NCBI RefSeq assembly: GCF_001007935.1
Contig: NZ_CP011451.1
Span: 2,728,001 to 2,792,000 of the forward strand
Reading direction: 5' to 3'
Length of the DNA stretch: 64,000 bases
Source: Nitrosomonas communis
Lineage (GTDB): Bacteria; Pseudomonadota; Gammaproteobacteria; Burkholderiales; Nitrosomonadaceae
Shown in pieces: positions 10,371 to 20,725 of this stretch (within the stretch, counting starts at the first letter, position 1; each line of letters opens with the position of its first letter). Below the pieces are notes generated by a model. That model saw only the letters and a list, made by a program, of their open reading frames with translations. It made no database searches and was not told the origin of the DNA. Position numbers and translations under genes: made by a program.

Positions 10371-10645
10371 GAAAATTACTCCTTCATATAGTCAAGATAA
10401 ATAATTTCGGAACGCTCTCAACAATTAAGCTATTATCGAGCTTTTAAAAAATATTTGATTGCAAACGTAATCAAGTAAAATCCGAATCAATCTATAACTC
10501 ATTAACTGTCAGTACCTATCGCATAGGTCAGTTTTCCTTCCTGAATATTGGGACTGTTTTGATCACAGTTATTAAGATTTCCACTTATTTATTTGCTTAA
10601 CTACTCTTTACTGAACGTTCTATTTGTTTGTTGTTCAATTACAGC
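10371..10645. other. 275-bp spacer, probable smbP promoter region
   Basis: AT-rich upstream region of the SmbP-like gene and downstream region of the next gene. No further frame was seen; no specific operator recognised. Confidence 0.35.
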
Positions 10646-11062
10646 CTAATTTTCCGTTTTAGGTCCATATTTTTCTTTAAGTTGTGCAAATACTGTTGGC
10701 CAACCTAATCCGATCGCAACCGCTGCTTGAGCAGAGGCTTGAAATAAGCCTACTAAATTTCCCAAAAAACCAACTATTGATGCCGACAAAAACCACAGAA
10801 ACCATTCTAGAAGTGTTTCTTTCTTAGTAAAGCTTTGTATTTTTTGTGTGTCATCCACCTTATTTATTTGAATTGCATGATCAACTATCTTGACTAAAAT
10901 ACTTATCACACCACAGCCAAAAACAAAAAACCAAAACTCAAAATTTTTAAATTGATCATAAATGGTTTCATTATTTGCTGCACCTTCAGCATAAATATCA
11001 TGCCATGCGCCTAATAACAGCAAAAGAACTACCCCATTTAAGGTGGATATTTTTAATTTCAT
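10646..11062 (-). CDS. Hypothetical inner-membrane protein, 138 aa
   Basis: I do not recognise the family. The N-terminus is a signal peptide or signal anchor (LNGVVLLLLLGAWHDIYAEG), followed by a short periplasmic segment and two hydrophobic helices (FEFWFFVFGCGVISILVKIV and LLEWFLWFLSASIVGFLGNLVGLF). The tail is soluble and charged (KEKYGPKTEN). A GGAAAT-like ribosome binding region precedes the ATG. Nothing suggests an operon with smbP, which lies 275 bp downstream. Confidence 0.6.
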   Translation of the reverse strand: MKLKISTLNGVVLLLLLGAWHDIYAEGAANNETIYDQFKNFEFWFFVFGCGVISILVKIVDHAIQINKVDDTQKIQSFTKKETLLEWFLWFLSASIVGFLGNLVGLFQASAQAAVAIGLGWPTVFAQLKEKYGPKTEN

Positions 11063-11276
11063 ATTTCCTCAAAATCATTAGGCTAATTCACGAATCTGAT
11101 AATTTATGTTACATATCAATTATTTATTATAAAATAAACCAAACTAATATCAATCAAGCCTGCATCTACTAATATTCATGTAGGCTCTCTCCGGGAATCT
11201 GACTGTGTTGGGGCCTATTTTGCCGCGTCGCTAGGAGGCTTGTAGAAGTCATGCTTGCCCACTTTTATCGTCTTAA

Positions 11277-12267
11277 ATGCGAATTAAGAGCTGAAATAGA
11301 AGCCAGTCCATCAATAACGTTAAACTATTGAGGAAGACACTACCCAACCTCAATCAATCAAAGTAACCAATGAACTGGCAAAATCGATTAATAACGATTT
11401 ATCTCTATGTTTGCAAGCATTATCAGCAAAATCTTTGGGTTTATAGTCAAAGAATGAGCAACCACGCGGATTTAAGTTTTAGCGACGAAGAAGTCATTAC
11501 CCTCTTCCTGTTCGGTGTAATGGACAAGCATCGAGAGATCAAAGGTATTTATGAGTATGCGGATCGCCACTTACGCGATTGGTTTCCACGACTTCCAGGT
11601 TATGTGGCTTATGTTCAGCGTCTGAATCGGGTAGCCGATGTGTTTGCACCCTTATTAGCACTGATTCAGCAAGAACAGGAAACCAGGAATGCCGGGCAGG
11701 TTTGGTTGACTGATTCATTTCCGGTCATCCTTGCGAGGCAAGGTCGTCGGTTTAACGCGTGTGTAGCGAAACAGTTGGCGGATTCAGGCTACTGCTCTAC
11801 CAAGAAGTTGTACTATCATGGTGTGCGGGTCCATATCATAGGGCGCCGCCAACCAGGCTCACTGCCGATTCCTGAGTATATTGGTGTGACTGGCGCCAGC
11901 GACCATGATGGCAAAATATTTGATCAGATTCGACCACAATTGTACAACAATGAGCTGTACGGTGATAAAGCTTATCAACGGCCTGACGCTGAATGCATCA
12001 GGCGAGCTCAGAATCTGACCGTCTTGACACCGGTTAAAAAACAAAAAGGGCAGCACCATCTGGAACCACAGGATCAATGGTTATCGACAGCAGTTTCTCG
12101 CGTGCGGCAACCGATTGAAGCCTTATTTGCCTGGATTGAAGAAAAAACAGGCATTGAATGTGCCAGCAAAGTTCGTTCTTATAACGGGCTTATGGTACAT
12201 GTATTCGGAAAGCTGGCTGCGGCTCTGTTTTTCTGGAATTTTTTACGAGTCAGCTCTTAATTCACAT
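11277..12267 (+). mobile_element. IS982-like element, copy C (991 bp, intact)
   Basis: Ends ATGCGAATTAAGAGC / GCTCTTAATTCACAT with TTAA duplicated at 11273-11276 and 12268-12271. It carries an uninterrupted transposase and splits a SleB-type hydrolase gene. Confidence 0.9.
11370..12260 (+). CDS. IS982-like transposase, intact
   Basis: The only complete copy of this transposase in the window, 296 aa. Candidate DDE residues sit in WLTDSFPV (D), GVTGASDHDGKIFD and YGDKAYQRPD (D), and EALFAWIEEKTGIEC (E). The reading frame starts at MNWQNRLITIYLYVCKHYQQ and ends within the right inverted repeat. All other copies (2160, 7719, 14123, 31139, 40019) are damaged, so this copy is the likely source of any activity in trans. 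Confidence 0.85.
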   Translation: MNWQNRLITIYLYVCKHYQQNLWVYSQRMSNHADLSFSDEEVITLFLFGVMDKHREIKGIYEYADRHLRDWFPRLPGYVAYVQRLNRVADVFAPLLALIQQEQETRNAGQVWLTDSFPVILARQGRRFNACVAKQLADSGYCSTKKLYYHGVRVHIIGRRQPGSLPIPEYIGVTGASDHDGKIFDQIRPQLYNNELYGDKAYQRPDAECIRRAQNLTVLTPVKKQKGQHHLEPQDQWLSTAVSRVRQPIEALFAWIEEKTGIECASKVRSYNGLMVHVFGKLAAALFFWNFLRVSS

Positions 12268-12998
12268 TTAATATATTTTCCAGACCAACTAGGAGATGCG
12301 TTATGATGATGATAATATAATGCTCCATTGGTTCGATCCGGTAGTTGCCGATTGAGTGCTTTTCTAGCTATTTCCTTGGCGATTGCATAGGGTTCATCCT
12401 CCTCTGCATCATCCAAGCGGCCATCACACCACCATGAAAATTGGCAGGCTCCTTGTTCATGTCCTTGTTTGACTACGCCACAAATCGTATTGGGAAAACC
12501 TTCATGGCCTAACCGGTTCATAACAACATTAGCAATGGCTTCCATTCCATCAGTCCCATCGCCTCTGGCTTCCCAGTAGATGGTTCGTGAAAGACAGGTG
12601 ATCGCATCATCTAAAGGCTTTTTGCCAGCAGGGTCGACCGCCTGCGCTTCAGGCTTCGTGACGATTTCAGTAGTTGATTGAGGATTATTGCCACCCTCGG
12701 TTGCAGCTCTCTGTTCCAGCACCTCCGCCTTACTCTCAGCATTTTCCGCTTTCTGTGTTTGACCTGCTGCGATCGCCTGGTCCAGGAGAAGGAGCATGGC
12801 AAAATAGGCTGCAATGTATTTAAGCTGCATGTTCATTCTGCCTATGGATAAGTTAAATATGACTTCATGTATGGTCGATACTTCAAACGATCTTTCATAA
12901 CGAACAAGTAAAAACGACTATTCCGACCGTAAGCAACGAGTCATTATGCCGTTTACCTCTTCGGGGCAGCCAGCCTTCTTTTCAGTTGTTAACCCCTA

Positions 12999-13454
12999 CT
13001 AATCTTTTAAGTCAGTACTCAAGCGATAGACCTGGTGGCAAGACACATATTTACTCGTCAATTCAGATAATCGATGAATGATTTGATCCTTGTTTATTCC
13101 AGCTTGGGTATCTGCTGACAATTTATCAAAATCCTTATGCAAGCCCATACCCAGCATTTTAAATTCAAGCGGTAGCTTCACCATAAGTAAAGGTGAGGCA
13201 TTGACGGCCATGCCCATATCCGCTGACTTTGCGGCTTTGGAGATAGCAATCATATCGTCTTCATGGAGTCCCTTTAATATGCCATTAATAGATAAAAGCA
13301 AACTCTTCATCTCAGCTAACACAAAATCCTTTTCCTCAGCATCCAATTGAATGGCATAGTGCTCATCCGCGCTGATGGATAAGTTGCCTCGTACAGAATA
13401 GAAAACAAAAGCGCTCACTGTCACCACCCAAAGCGCAACAGCTATTTTTTTCAA
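12999..13454 (-). CDS. Small exported helical protein, 151 aa
   Basis: I do not recognise the family. The N-terminus is a signal peptide or anchor (MKKIAVALWVVTVSAFVFYSV). The rest is amphipathic helix with Met-rich stretches (LKMLGMGLHKDF-like, MGMAVNASPLLMV) and one Cys-His pair near the C-terminus (YVSCHQVYRL). This resembles a cytochrome c'-type fold in layout, but the CxxCH motif is absent (only SCHQ), so a covalent haem is not supported. It lies upstream of the split hydrolase gene on the same strand, 162 bp apart. Confidence 0.6.
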   Translation of the reverse strand: MKKIAVALWVVTVSAFVFYSVRGNLSISADEHYAIQLDAEEKDFVLAEMKSLLLSINGILKGLHEDDMIAISKAAKSADMGMAVNASPLLMVKLPLEFKMLGMGLHKDFDKLSADTQAGINKDQIIHRLSELTSKYVSCHQVYRLSTDLKD

Positions 13455-14032
13455 CGCTCACATCAATCTTCTTTGACACTCCCTTTCAAGCACGATGCAT
13501 ATCTTTTGTTCAGGTTAAAATCCATGTGCCGCGTTATACGTTAAATAACTCCTGCGATCCTCGTTACACTACGTTTTTGTTTGCCCTTCTCTACCACCAT
13601 CGTTCCTCTTTCGTTATGAGTAATAATGAACCAGAAATGTTTCTTAAGCAATCTAGTTAGGTTGTCCAGCTTGGGCTGATAAGATAATCTGAATGGTGAA
13701 CCGTATCTACAATCAGAAAATGCCAAAAAAACAAACTATACAGCTCAAATTTACAAATCATAGAATATATACTCAGCGCGGTAACAATTGCGGATTTTAA
13801 AGGTATTGAAGGCCTTAAATTATAAGAGTTTTTCGCATTTCTATTTTCTGCATCTGTGGCCGTGCGGAGTATAGTTAAACACCATGAGTTAGGGATAAGA
13901 AAATCAGCAAAAGAAAATTGACTTCCTTATGCTGAAAAGATTTTCAAAAATTGTTTCATCATCAGAAGAATCAGACTCAAGTGGATATTATAGTGTTGAT
14001 TTTTTGTTTAATTGACGGTTGAGAATTAGAAT
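13455..14032. other. Spacer without a supportable gene
   Basis: About 580 bp, AT-rich. Only a 61-codon frame without a ribosome binding site (13541-13726, minus) is present, which I do not accept as a gene. Confidence 0.4.
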
Positions 14033-14126
14033 TACACCTTTCGCAAGAAGAAGCCCCCGCTTAATATCAGACTTCCTCAAGCTCTTCCAATCGTGATGTG
14101 ATCATTCTTATGTCGAACTCACGTTA
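14033..14126. repeat. Dispersed repeat, inverted partner at 25643-25738
   Basis: About 94 bp that recur in inverted orientation at 25643-25738 with roughly ten differences. The last bases (CGAACTCACGTTA) also match 28618-28631, at the outer edge of an IS982-type remnant, so the repeat may be the terminal part of an insertion sequence. Confidence 0.6.
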
Positions 14127-14516
14127 TATTAGTGTGACCGGCGCCAGCGACTATGATGGTAAGATATTTGATCAGATTCGGCCACAATTGCACCACAATG
14201 AACTGTATGGCGATAAAGCTTATCAATGGGCCCGACGCCGAAGACGTCAGACAAGCTCAGAATCTGACTGTCTTGATCCCGGTTAAGAAACACAAAAAGA
14301 GTAACATTATCTGGAACCACAGGATCAATGGTTGTCTACAGCGATTTCTCGCGTGCGACAACCGATTGAAGCATTATTTACCTGGATAAAAGAAAAAACA
14401 GGCATTGAATGTGTGAGTCAAGTTCGTTCTTATAAAAGGTTTGTGATGCAGTATTCGCAAAGCTGGCTGCGGCTCTGTTTTTTTGGAATTTTTACGAGTT
14501 GGCTCTTAATTCGCAT
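14123..14516 (+). mobile_element. IS982-like element, copy E (3' fragment)
   Basis: The 3' ~390 bp of the element, starting at the TGVTGASDYDGK-equivalent codons and ending in the right inverted repeat. The 5' part is missing and several frameshifts are present. It abuts, and appears to have replaced, the left half of a MITE copy. Confidence 0.8.
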
Positions 14517-14517
14517 A

Positions 14518-14572
14518 TAAATAATACGGCAAGGTAAAGTTGATAAAGCTAGTTTTAATTTAGAAATAGAAT
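14518..14572. repeat. MITE-like repeat, copy 2 (right part only)
   Basis: Matches the right 55 bp of the unit at 17559-17660 (ATAATACGGCAAGGTAAAG...TTTAGAAATAGAAT). The left half is lost at the junction with IS982 copy E. Confidence 0.75.
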
Positions 14573-14580
14573 AACACTCC

Positions 14581-16803
14581 TCAACTATTGAGCCGAGAAA
14601 TTAAATTGGTTACTCTGCGTTGTGATCGCTGATTCTTAACCGCCATGGCTAGCGCTTTGGGTTGCGCAATCATCACAACCAATTGCTTGCCACGCGTAAC
14701 ACCTGTATAGAGTAGATTTCGCTCCAACAGCATATAATGCTGCATCGCCAGAGGTATAACCACCGCAGGATATTCGGAGCCTTGCGCCTTATGGATGCTG
14801 ATGGCGTAAGCCAACGAGATTTCATCGAGCTCATTAAAATCGTAATCCACGATGCGCTCATCAAATTGAATCTGCAACAAGCTCTCTTCGATATCGACCG
14901 AAAGGACGATTCCAATATCCCCGTTAAATACTTCCTTATCATAGTTATTGATCTGCTGAATGACCTTATCGCCTGGCGCATAAATTGAACCGTAACGCAT
15001 AACCTTAGGTTCACTTGATCCATTCAGTCGCTGCTGCAGCTCAATATTGAGTGAACGCGCACCCAACCCTCCTCGATTCATTGGTGCTAACACTTGTATA
15101 TCATGAACCGGGTGCAGATTAAACCTCTGCGGTATCCGTTCGAGCACCACCTGTATTAATTTGCTAAAAATCTCCTCTGGCGTCTCAGCATAGACGCAGT
15201 AAAAATCACTCAAACCCTGAGCATGAGTGGTTATAGGTAACAGCCCCTGGTTGATCCGATGTGAATTTGTAATGATTTTTGAAGTGCTCGCTTGCCGGAA
15301 AATCTCGGTCAACCTGACGGTAGCAATTTTCCCCGAGTCAATGATGTCTGCCAATACTGCACCCGGCCCCACGGATGGCAGTTGATCCACATCACCCACA
15401 ATCAATAGTGCTGCCTTTGAAGGCATTGCTTTTAGCAATTGATTCATCAATGTTACATCCATCATGGATGATTCATCGATTACCAGACAATCCAATTCCA
15501 GTGGGAATTCTTCATTATGTTTGAAGGCAAAGATGGCTGGATCAAACTCCAACAGGCGATGAACAGTTTTGGCTTCCAATCCCGTGGATTCAGACAGGCG
15601 TTTGGCCGCTCTGCCAGTAGGCGCACACAGGGCGATTTGGATCTGTTTGGCTTTCAAAATTTTCAGGATACTATTAACCAACGTGGTCTTGCCCACGCCT
15701 GGTCCACCTGTGATGACCGCCACTTTATGCCGTAACATTAATTCGATAGCGGCACGCTGGGAAGCTGACAAAATAAGCCCCGTCTTCTCTTCAACCCAGG
15801 GGATAGCCTTGTGCGCATCAATGGTTCCCCACGGAGGCTGGCCTTGATTGAGACGTAGCAGGTGATTGGCGCATCCTACTTCCGCTCTATAAAGCGGCGT
15901 CAGAAAAATACTTTCTTGTTGATTAATGGTTTCAGCTGTTAGATTGCCTGCAACGAGCTCGGCAGTGATTCCCTCCTCGATAACCGGTGCAGGTATGTCC
16001 AGCAGCTTCACCGCCATGTCGCGTAAAGTATCGCGCGCAGCAGCACAATGGCCTTCATTTGACCATTCTTGCAATACATGACGGACACCAGCTTGTGAGC
16101 GCATCAATGAATTTGGCGCAATGCCCAGTTTCTGTGCCAGTGTATCGGCTATTTTGAACCCGATACCGTGAATATCCAACGCCAATCGATAGGGATCTTC
16201 TCTTACTTTTTCGATAGCCTGTTCACCATAGGTTTTGTAGATACGCACAGAGCGCGATGTGCCGACACCATGCGATTGCAAGAACACCATGATTTCACGA
16301 ATGACTTTTTGTTCAGCCCAGGCACCGGTAACGCGCTCTAACCGCTTCCGACCAATGCCGGGCAATGTCATTAGCCGATCAGGTGTACATTCAATCACAT
16401 CAAACACGTCTACACCAAACGCTTTCACTAATTTTCTGGCAAAATGAGGGCCAATTCCTTTGATCATGCCGGAACCCAGATACTTCTCAATCCCTTCTAA
16501 AGTAGTAGGCGGAACAATCTTGATAGAGACAGATTTAAACTGTTGCCCGTGTTGCCGATCATTGACCCAGAAACCTAGACAATCGATATATTCGCCTGGC
16601 GTGACAGAAGCGGCTGAACCAATGACGGTGACGAGCTCTCTCTGACCTTTGACTTTAACTCGCAAAACACAGAAACCGGATGATTCACTGTGAAAAGTCA
16701 CTCTTTCTACTGATCCCTGCAGTTTTTCTTGAGGATGATCTGTGTCATGCGGTAAATAAGATGAAGCTTTCATCGATAGCTGCCCATTTAGAAATTCATT
16801 CAT
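14581..16803 (-). CDS. recD2: RecD2-like SF1B DNA helicase
   Basis: A 740-aa ATP-dependent 5'-3' DNA helicase of the RecD2 (RecD-like, RecBC-independent) type. The N-terminus carries an OB-like segment ([23 protein letters not shown]). Tandem helix-hairpin-helix elements follow ([51 protein letters not shown]). The motor has motif [13 protein letters not shown], motif Ia [10 protein letters not shown], motif [11 protein letters not shown], motif [19 protein letters not shown], motif IV LTEIFRQ, and motifs [20 protein letters not shown] and [13 protein letters not shown]. The ATG overlaps the end of the SRAP gene by 8 bp, indicating one transcription unit for DNA repair. Full length, no defects seen. 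Confidence 0.93.
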   Translation of the reverse strand: MNEFLNGQLSMKASSYLPHDTDHPQEKLQGSVERVTFHSESSGFCVLRVKVKGQRELVTVIGSAASVTPGEYIDCLGFWVNDRQHGQQFKSVSIKIVPPTTLEGIEKYLGSGMIKGIGPHFARKLVKAFGVDVFDVIECTPDRLMTLPGIGRKRLERVTGAWAEQKVIREIMVFLQSHGVGTSRSVRIYKTYGEQAIEKVREDPYRLALDIHGIGFKIADTLAQKLGIAPNSLMRSQAGVRHVLQEWSNEGHCAAARDTLRDMAVKLLDIPAPVIEEGITAELVAGNLTAETINQQESIFLTPLYRAEVGCANHLLRLNQGQPPWGTIDAHKAIPWVEEKTGLILSASQRAAIELMLRHKVAVITGGPGVGKTTLVNSILKILKAKQIQIALCAPTGRAAKRLSESTGLEAKTVHRLLEFDPAIFAFKHNEEFPLELDCLVIDESSMMDVTLMNQLLKAMPSKAALLIVGDVDQLPSVGPGAVLADIIDSGKIATVRLTEIFRQASTSKIITNSHRINQGLLPITTHAQGLSDFYCVYAETPEEIFSKLIQVVLERIPQRFNLHPVHDIQVLAPMNRGGLGARSLNIELQQRLNGSSEPKVMRYGSIYAPGDKVIQQINNYDKEVFNGDIGIVLSVDIEESLLQIQFDERIVDYDFNELDEISLAYAISIHKAQGSEYPAVVIPLAMQHYMLLERNLLYTGVTRGKQLVVMIAQPKALAMAVKNQRSQRRVTNLISRLNS

Positions 16804-17467
16804 TTACCGGCTGAATTAACTGTTCTCCTTGATTACTTATCCGTCCTACTGCAGGTGACACTGCCCATAACTGCATGTGTTCCGGAGCAAGTGGTTTCAT
16901 AAGAATAGACATTAAAATATCATCAGGTAGCTGTGAAGGAGTCAGCCAGGTATCCCAAGCTTGGGGAGGAAGTATTACAGGCATGCGATCATGGATGGTA
17001 CGCATCAATTCGTTACTATTAGTAGTGATGATGGTACAGCTATTGATAATTACCTTATCTACTGTCGCGGTTTCCCATAATCCTGCGAAGGAGAGCGGAC
17101 CGTCTTTGGAAGAAATATAGAACGGCTTTTTACTTTTGCTATCTGATGATTGTTTCCACTCGTAGAAACCAGAAGCTGGAATAAGACAGCGCTGCCGACG
17201 AAAGGCGTGTTTGAACGTTGGCTTTGTTGCCAGCGATTCGGCACGTGCATTGAGCAGCAAGGGCAGCTTCTTGGTGTCCTTGGACCAAGGAGGGATCAGC
17301 CCCCAATGCATCATCAATCCTTCACGACCAGTGACGCTGTCACGAATAACGACAATATCGGTCGAAGGCGCGATGTTATAGCGCGGCTCGATCTCTGGCA
17401 TCGTCAGCGCATGATACCATTTGATCAGGTTGGCACGTGGATAAGCAAGAGCAAAACGTCCGCACAT
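16796..17467 (-). CDS. SRAP-domain protein (YedK/HMCES type)
   Basis: A protein that covalently shields abasic sites in single-stranded DNA. The family forms a thiazolidine link through Cys2 after removal of Met1, so I start at [10 protein letters not shown] (17467) rather than five codons upstream. Family motifs are [32 protein letters not shown] (Arg, Asn/Arg and Glu active-site residues) and [18 protein letters not shown] (His). It ends with an ATGAATGA overlap with the RecD2-like gene, so translational coupling is likely and a joint role at damaged forks is reasonable inference. Confidence 0.93.
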   Translation of the reverse strand: MCGRFALAYPRANLIKWYHALTMPEIEPRYNIAPSTDIVVIRDSVTGREGLMMHWGLIPPWSKDTKKLPLLLNARAESLATKPTFKHAFRRQRCLIPASGFYEWKQSSDSKSKKPFYISSKDGPLSFAGLWETATVDKVIINSCTIITTNSNELMRTIHDRMPVILPPQAWDTWLTPSQLPDDILMSILMKPLAPEHMQLWAVSPAVGRISNQGEQLIQPVNE

Positions 17468-17558
17468 ATTGTCAGTCGTCAAATGAGAGTTTTTTTACAT
17501 TGTCAGCCTCATCATTTATTAAAGACACCTCATAGCAACCATCGTTCCCTTTGTACTT

Positions 17559-17660
17559 ATACCATTTTCAAATCAAAAATGACGCGAATGTGATCCACAG
17601 GCAGTATAAATAATACGGCAAGGTAAAGCCGACAAAGTCAGTTTTGATTTAGAAATGAAT
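17559..17660. repeat. MITE-like repeat, copy 3 (full length)
   Basis: About 102 bp with inverted ends (TACCATTTTCAAATCAAAA and TTTTGATTTAGAAATGAAT), in the opposite orientation to the copy at 20973. Lies between the SRAP gene and the protease-nuclease gene. Confidence 0.8.
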
Positions 17661-17826
17661 AAGTAGTTTATGACCCAGGGTCGGCTGTACCTTTTCACGC
17701 GGAAGATGCTGGTATCGCCCGAGATAGAATGTCTAGTAAAAGAACAACAATATTAACTTCTCCATTCAGTTAAGAATATATTCAGTATTTGAAAGAGTAT
17801 CCTGTTTTTAATTCTCCAGGTTTAGA

Positions 17827-20319
17827 TTATTGCCAGCATTGATCTAAAGCACAAACAAAACCAATTGGGTGATGGGTAAAATGAAGCACTGACATTCGCG
17901 CACCGCCATGTGCGTATGCACGGTCTCTGGTAATCCATTCACCGCGTAGCCTCAGCATTGATCCGTTTTGCACTCCTGGAACAGGTCTTGGAAGACCAAG
18001 CCGGTCACCAAAACGGATTGAAAGAAAAACTTCCTCCTGATTGGCAATTACCCTCTGAATATCATCATTTACATCTACATCTACATCTATGTCACCTTCG
18101 ATCGACTGGGTTACTGTCAGCATTATATGCTGATGACGATCTCCACCATTATTATCGATACCGAGGTACTGCGCTACTAAAGCTTCGATTTCAACGATAT
18201 CTCGTTCGCGACGTTTGCGCATTTGCTTACGACGTGCTTCCAATCCAAGCAAAGCGTTTTCCTGTTGTGCTTCAATACCCTGAGCTCTGGTATAGGCAGT
18301 AAGGAATGCCTCGAAACTGTCAAATTGTCCGAAACCAGCCTTGGGTATGCTTGACCTGCGCGGATGTTGAATATCAACAAGACCTCGCAGCGGTCGATCA
18401 GTCGTTTCTCCTTTAATTACGTCTGCTGCAAGAACATTAGTACCGAATGAAATGCCTGTGCGTTGTTCGAGGCGAGCAATCGATACTTGGAAATTATTGA
18501 AATTACCGACTGGTAGCCGCTCGAAAGGGATATTATGAGCATATTGTTCTTGACTGACAACATACGCGCTAGAGTAGAGCTTGCCTGAGCCATCTACCAC
18601 GACAACGACTTTCCAGAAGGCTTGTGGGATCTTGACGCCACGGTGAATCTCATCATTATCTTGAAACAAAGGGCCGGTAAAAACGGTGGCACGCAAGTCA
18701 TCTTGATCAGTATTGGTGAGAATGAAGTTTTCGAGCCCTTGCCAAAGAGATTGTCGTTGGTTGAATTCCCAGTATTGTGGGGTACAGTTTGTCCAATGGA
18801 AAGTATCTTCATTTGCGCGCGTCAAAATCGCTACATCACCCCAAACAGGGTCGAGACGCCGCACCAAATGGCCGCGATCAAAATAGTTACCCCCCGATTC
18901 ATTGCTATATAGTTCATCACCTACCTGAAGATCTTCTGGCAGGCGCGGGTCATAGAACCATGTATCACTTCCTCGATTAAGGCTAACCGATTTCGTTCCA
19001 TCGATATTCACTGCTGTGAAAAAAGCAAGCCGCCGGTCTGCATTGAAAACAATTGAGAAATGCTCATAGCGTAACTCCCCATCAGTACTACCTTCGATTG
19101 GCGCAACTTGGCCGAAACGTAATGCCCGTTCGGTAAGCGTTGGCAAGGAAACTTCTATTCCCAGAAAATTTCGATCATAGCCAGCTCTCCCGGCATAATA
19201 ACTGATCGGATGAGTACGACGACGTGCACGACGCTCGGCTTCGGCAAACTCAGTAGAGATGACCGTCGGAGCAGGACTCACAATGCTAATTCTCTCGCTG
19301 CGGCCAGATAGAGGACGAATTCCATCGATGTCATCCAGAAACGCTTTTACCAGGAGCGAAGGTGCTGCTGCGATCTTTTGCTGTTCTCGGATATGGTTAA
19401 CGATAGAACTGACTCGAATACCCTCATTCGCCTCCCAGCGTAGTAAATCTTCTGGTAAATTGCTCGCTGTCTCTTCTGATACCCATTCTCCCGTTGTCCG
19501 CTGATATTCGGTTGCGCCATTATTTATCCTAGTGACTGGCACCCCGCTATGATGCACCGCGACGACTTGCCAATTATCATTGAATGTTGGTGCACCTGAT
19601 GATCCGGGTGCAGTGTCTGAGGCATACCAAAGAAAGTCCTTGCGAAACCCGGCCTGACCATCACCAATCTGGATTACTTTGTTCTCCCGAATCGCAATGA
19701 ACTTTTCATCACCATTGGGATGCTGTATCACAGTAATGAATTCACCTTCCTGCACTTTATGAATGCCGGGTTCCAGTCGCAGAAATCCAAATTTATCGAT
19801 AGTTGCCATCCCATCGATAGATTCCTCCATAACGGCAACCAACGTAAAATCAAGACTATCTTTTGGTACAGTGATAAAAGTATTGTCTGGATCAAGGCGG
19901 AAACGGCGGCTCGTTTTGAATTGACCATTTGCCTCCCGCTCATAACCAAATTCAATTACAGCACAACGCGCTTCTTCTATGGAACTAATGACATGATTAT
20001 TGGTAATCATCAATCTTGGAGTAATCAGGAAACCAGTACCCCAGTTGCCGCTACCGCCGAAATCTTCAGGAACATCAACTCGTCCGACTGCCGCAGAGGC
20101 TAGTTGACCTCGAGTGAGGTAATTGATGGGCAAAAGATCATTGCGACCGATCGAACGTTCAAAGTCGCGGCCCGTAAATCCACCCCCACTTCGCGCAAGA
20201 TGCGTCAGCCGCGCACCGAGAACAGCATCACTTGGTCGCGAAACAGGACGAGCCTTTAATGATCTGATCAGATCAACAAATTCTTGATTATACTTTTTCT
20301 TAATATCAAAGTAAGCCAT
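17827..20319 (-). CDS. Trypsin-like protease fused to DNA/RNA non-specific endonuclease
   Basis: An 830-aa two-enzyme fusion. Residues ~75-300 form a V8/trypsin-like serine protease. The probable triad is His109 (TNNHVISS), Asp157 (SLDFTLV) and Ser241 (PGSSGAP), and there is a further His-rich strand AVHHSG. Residues ~375-640 form a Serratia-type (NUC1) nuclease with DRGH at 481-484, catalytic His484, and a metal-binding Asn in WTNCTPQYWEFNQ (Asn520). The C-terminal ~150 residues contain a basic coiled coil (ARRKQMRKRRERD) and a beta-rich tail. There is no signal peptide, so the protein probably acts in the cytoplasm or is released by lysis. The ATG has an AGGAGGAAA-like site. It stands alone. 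A proteolytically controlled nuclease is the natural reading, but the role is unknown. Confidence 0.85.
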   Translation of the reverse strand: MAYFDIKKKYNQEFVDLIRSLKARPVSRPSDAVLGARLTHLARSGGGFTGRDFERSIGRNDLLPINYLTRGQLASAAVGRVDVPEDFGGSGNWGTGFLITPRLMITNNHVISSIEEARCAVIEFGYEREANGQFKTSRRFRLDPDNTFITVPKDSLDFTLVAVMEESIDGMATIDKFGFLRLEPGIHKVQEGEFITVIQHPNGDEKFIAIRENKVIQIGDGQAGFRKDFLWYASDTAPGSSGAPTFNDNWQVVAVHHSGVPVTRINNGATEYQRTTGEWVSEETASNLPEDLLRWEANEGIRVSSIVNHIREQQKIAAAPSLLVKAFLDDIDGIRPLSGRSERISIVSPAPTVISTEFAEAERRARRRTHPISYYAGRAGYDRNFLGIEVSLPTLTERALRFGQVAPIEGSTDGELRYEHFSIVFNADRRLAFFTAVNIDGTKSVSLNRGSDTWFYDPRLPEDLQVGDELYSNESGGNYFDRGHLVRRLDPVWGDVAILTRANEDTFHWTNCTPQYWEFNQRQSLWQGLENFILTNTDQDDLRATVFTGPLFQDNDEIHRGVKIPQAFWKVVVVVDGSGKLYSSAYVVSQEQYAHNIPFERLPVGNFNNFQVSIARLEQRTGISFGTNVLAADVIKGETTDRPLRGLVDIQHPRRSSIPKAGFGQFDSFEAFLTAYTRAQGIEAQQENALLGLEARRKQMRKRRERDIVEIEALVAQYLGIDNNGGDRHQHIMLTVTQSIEGDIDVDVDVNDDIQRVIANQEEVFLSIRFGDRLGLPRPVPGVQNGSMLRLRGEWITRDRAYAHGGARMSVLHFTHHPIGFVCALDQCWQ

Positions 20320-20380
20320 GGCAATTTCCTCCTGTATTAATAAAAAAGTTTTATACGATTACGTCGTTGTGAACAGTAAA

Positions 20381-20530
20381 TTATGGTTTATAAATACTCC
20401 GCGCAGTAAGAGCAAAAGCGATATTAAAATCGCGTGCTAGACCAATTGGCTCTACTAGAATACCCCCATCGTACTTATGCTTATATCTGAGTCCGCATGA
20501 GACTTGCTTCAAGGACACCGCCATTTTCAT
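20381..20530 (-). CDS. Short ORF, 49 aa, doubtful
   Basis: A minus-strand frame starting MKMAVSLKQVSCGLRYKHK and ending in TARSIYKP. No ribosome binding site is obvious and the family is unknown. It lies in a decayed spacer next to the SRPBCC remnant and is listed only because it is longer than its surroundings would suggest. Confidence 0.2.
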   Translation of the reverse strand: MKMAVSLKQVSCGLRYKHKYDGGILVEPIGLARDFNIAFALTARSIYKP

Positions 20531-20590
20531 TTATTCGAGCAAGTCGAGAAATTCTGAAACGAATTTCAAGGGGGCCTATGACTTTGAGCT

Positions 20591-20725
20591 TCATCTAGTG
20601 ATTTTTGCACGTGAGCCCGTAAGGTGAAGCCACTTGGCTATTGCGTCGGCGTCGAGGAAAGCCTGATAGAGACGCTCCGGATTTGTCTGGAACACGCGGT
20701 AAAGCTGGCTGTTACCTGTCGGCAT
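20591..20725 (-). pseudogene. SRPBCC (AHSA1-like) protein, N-terminal fragment
   Basis: A GGAG ribosome binding site leads into 44 codons, MPTGNSQLYRVFQTNPERLY and then QAFLDADAIAKWLHLTG. This is the typical N-terminus of SRPBCC/polyketide-cyclase-like (AHSA1) proteins, normally ~150 aa. The frame then stops and I cannot find the remainder downstream, so this is a truncated gene. Confidence 0.6.

Larger units (their letters stand above)
11215..12836 (-). pseudogene. SleB-type cell-wall hydrolase gene split by IS982 copy C
   Basis: The large part (12268-12836) has a signal peptide, a Glu/Ala-rich spacer, and a Hydrolase_2 (SleB/CwlJ-like) domain: LSRTIYWEARGDGTDGMEAIANVVMNR, CQFSWWCDG and ALYYHHHNASPSW. 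These fit peptidoglycan hydrolysis in the envelope. The IS inserts after SGKYI. The true C-terminus, KTIKVGKHDFYKPPSDAAK, continues in frame on the far side and stops at 11215-11217. As it stands the gene reads seven to nine residues of IS end (KCELRADS) and stops, giving a 197-aa protein lacking about 20 residues. That product may or may not be active. Confidence 0.85.

Noticed and set aside
12999..13454. Cytochrome c' from the helical layout and SCHQ
   Set aside because: The CxxCH haem attachment motif is missing; only one Cys is present.
13541..13726. 61-aa minus-strand frame
   Set aside because: No ribosome binding site, no recognisable domain, and it lies in a decayed spacer.
17740..17775. 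A further casposon end (TTAACTTCTCC-like) near 17755
   Set aside because: Only about ten bases match, with no GGGGTATG tip and no partner or target duplication.
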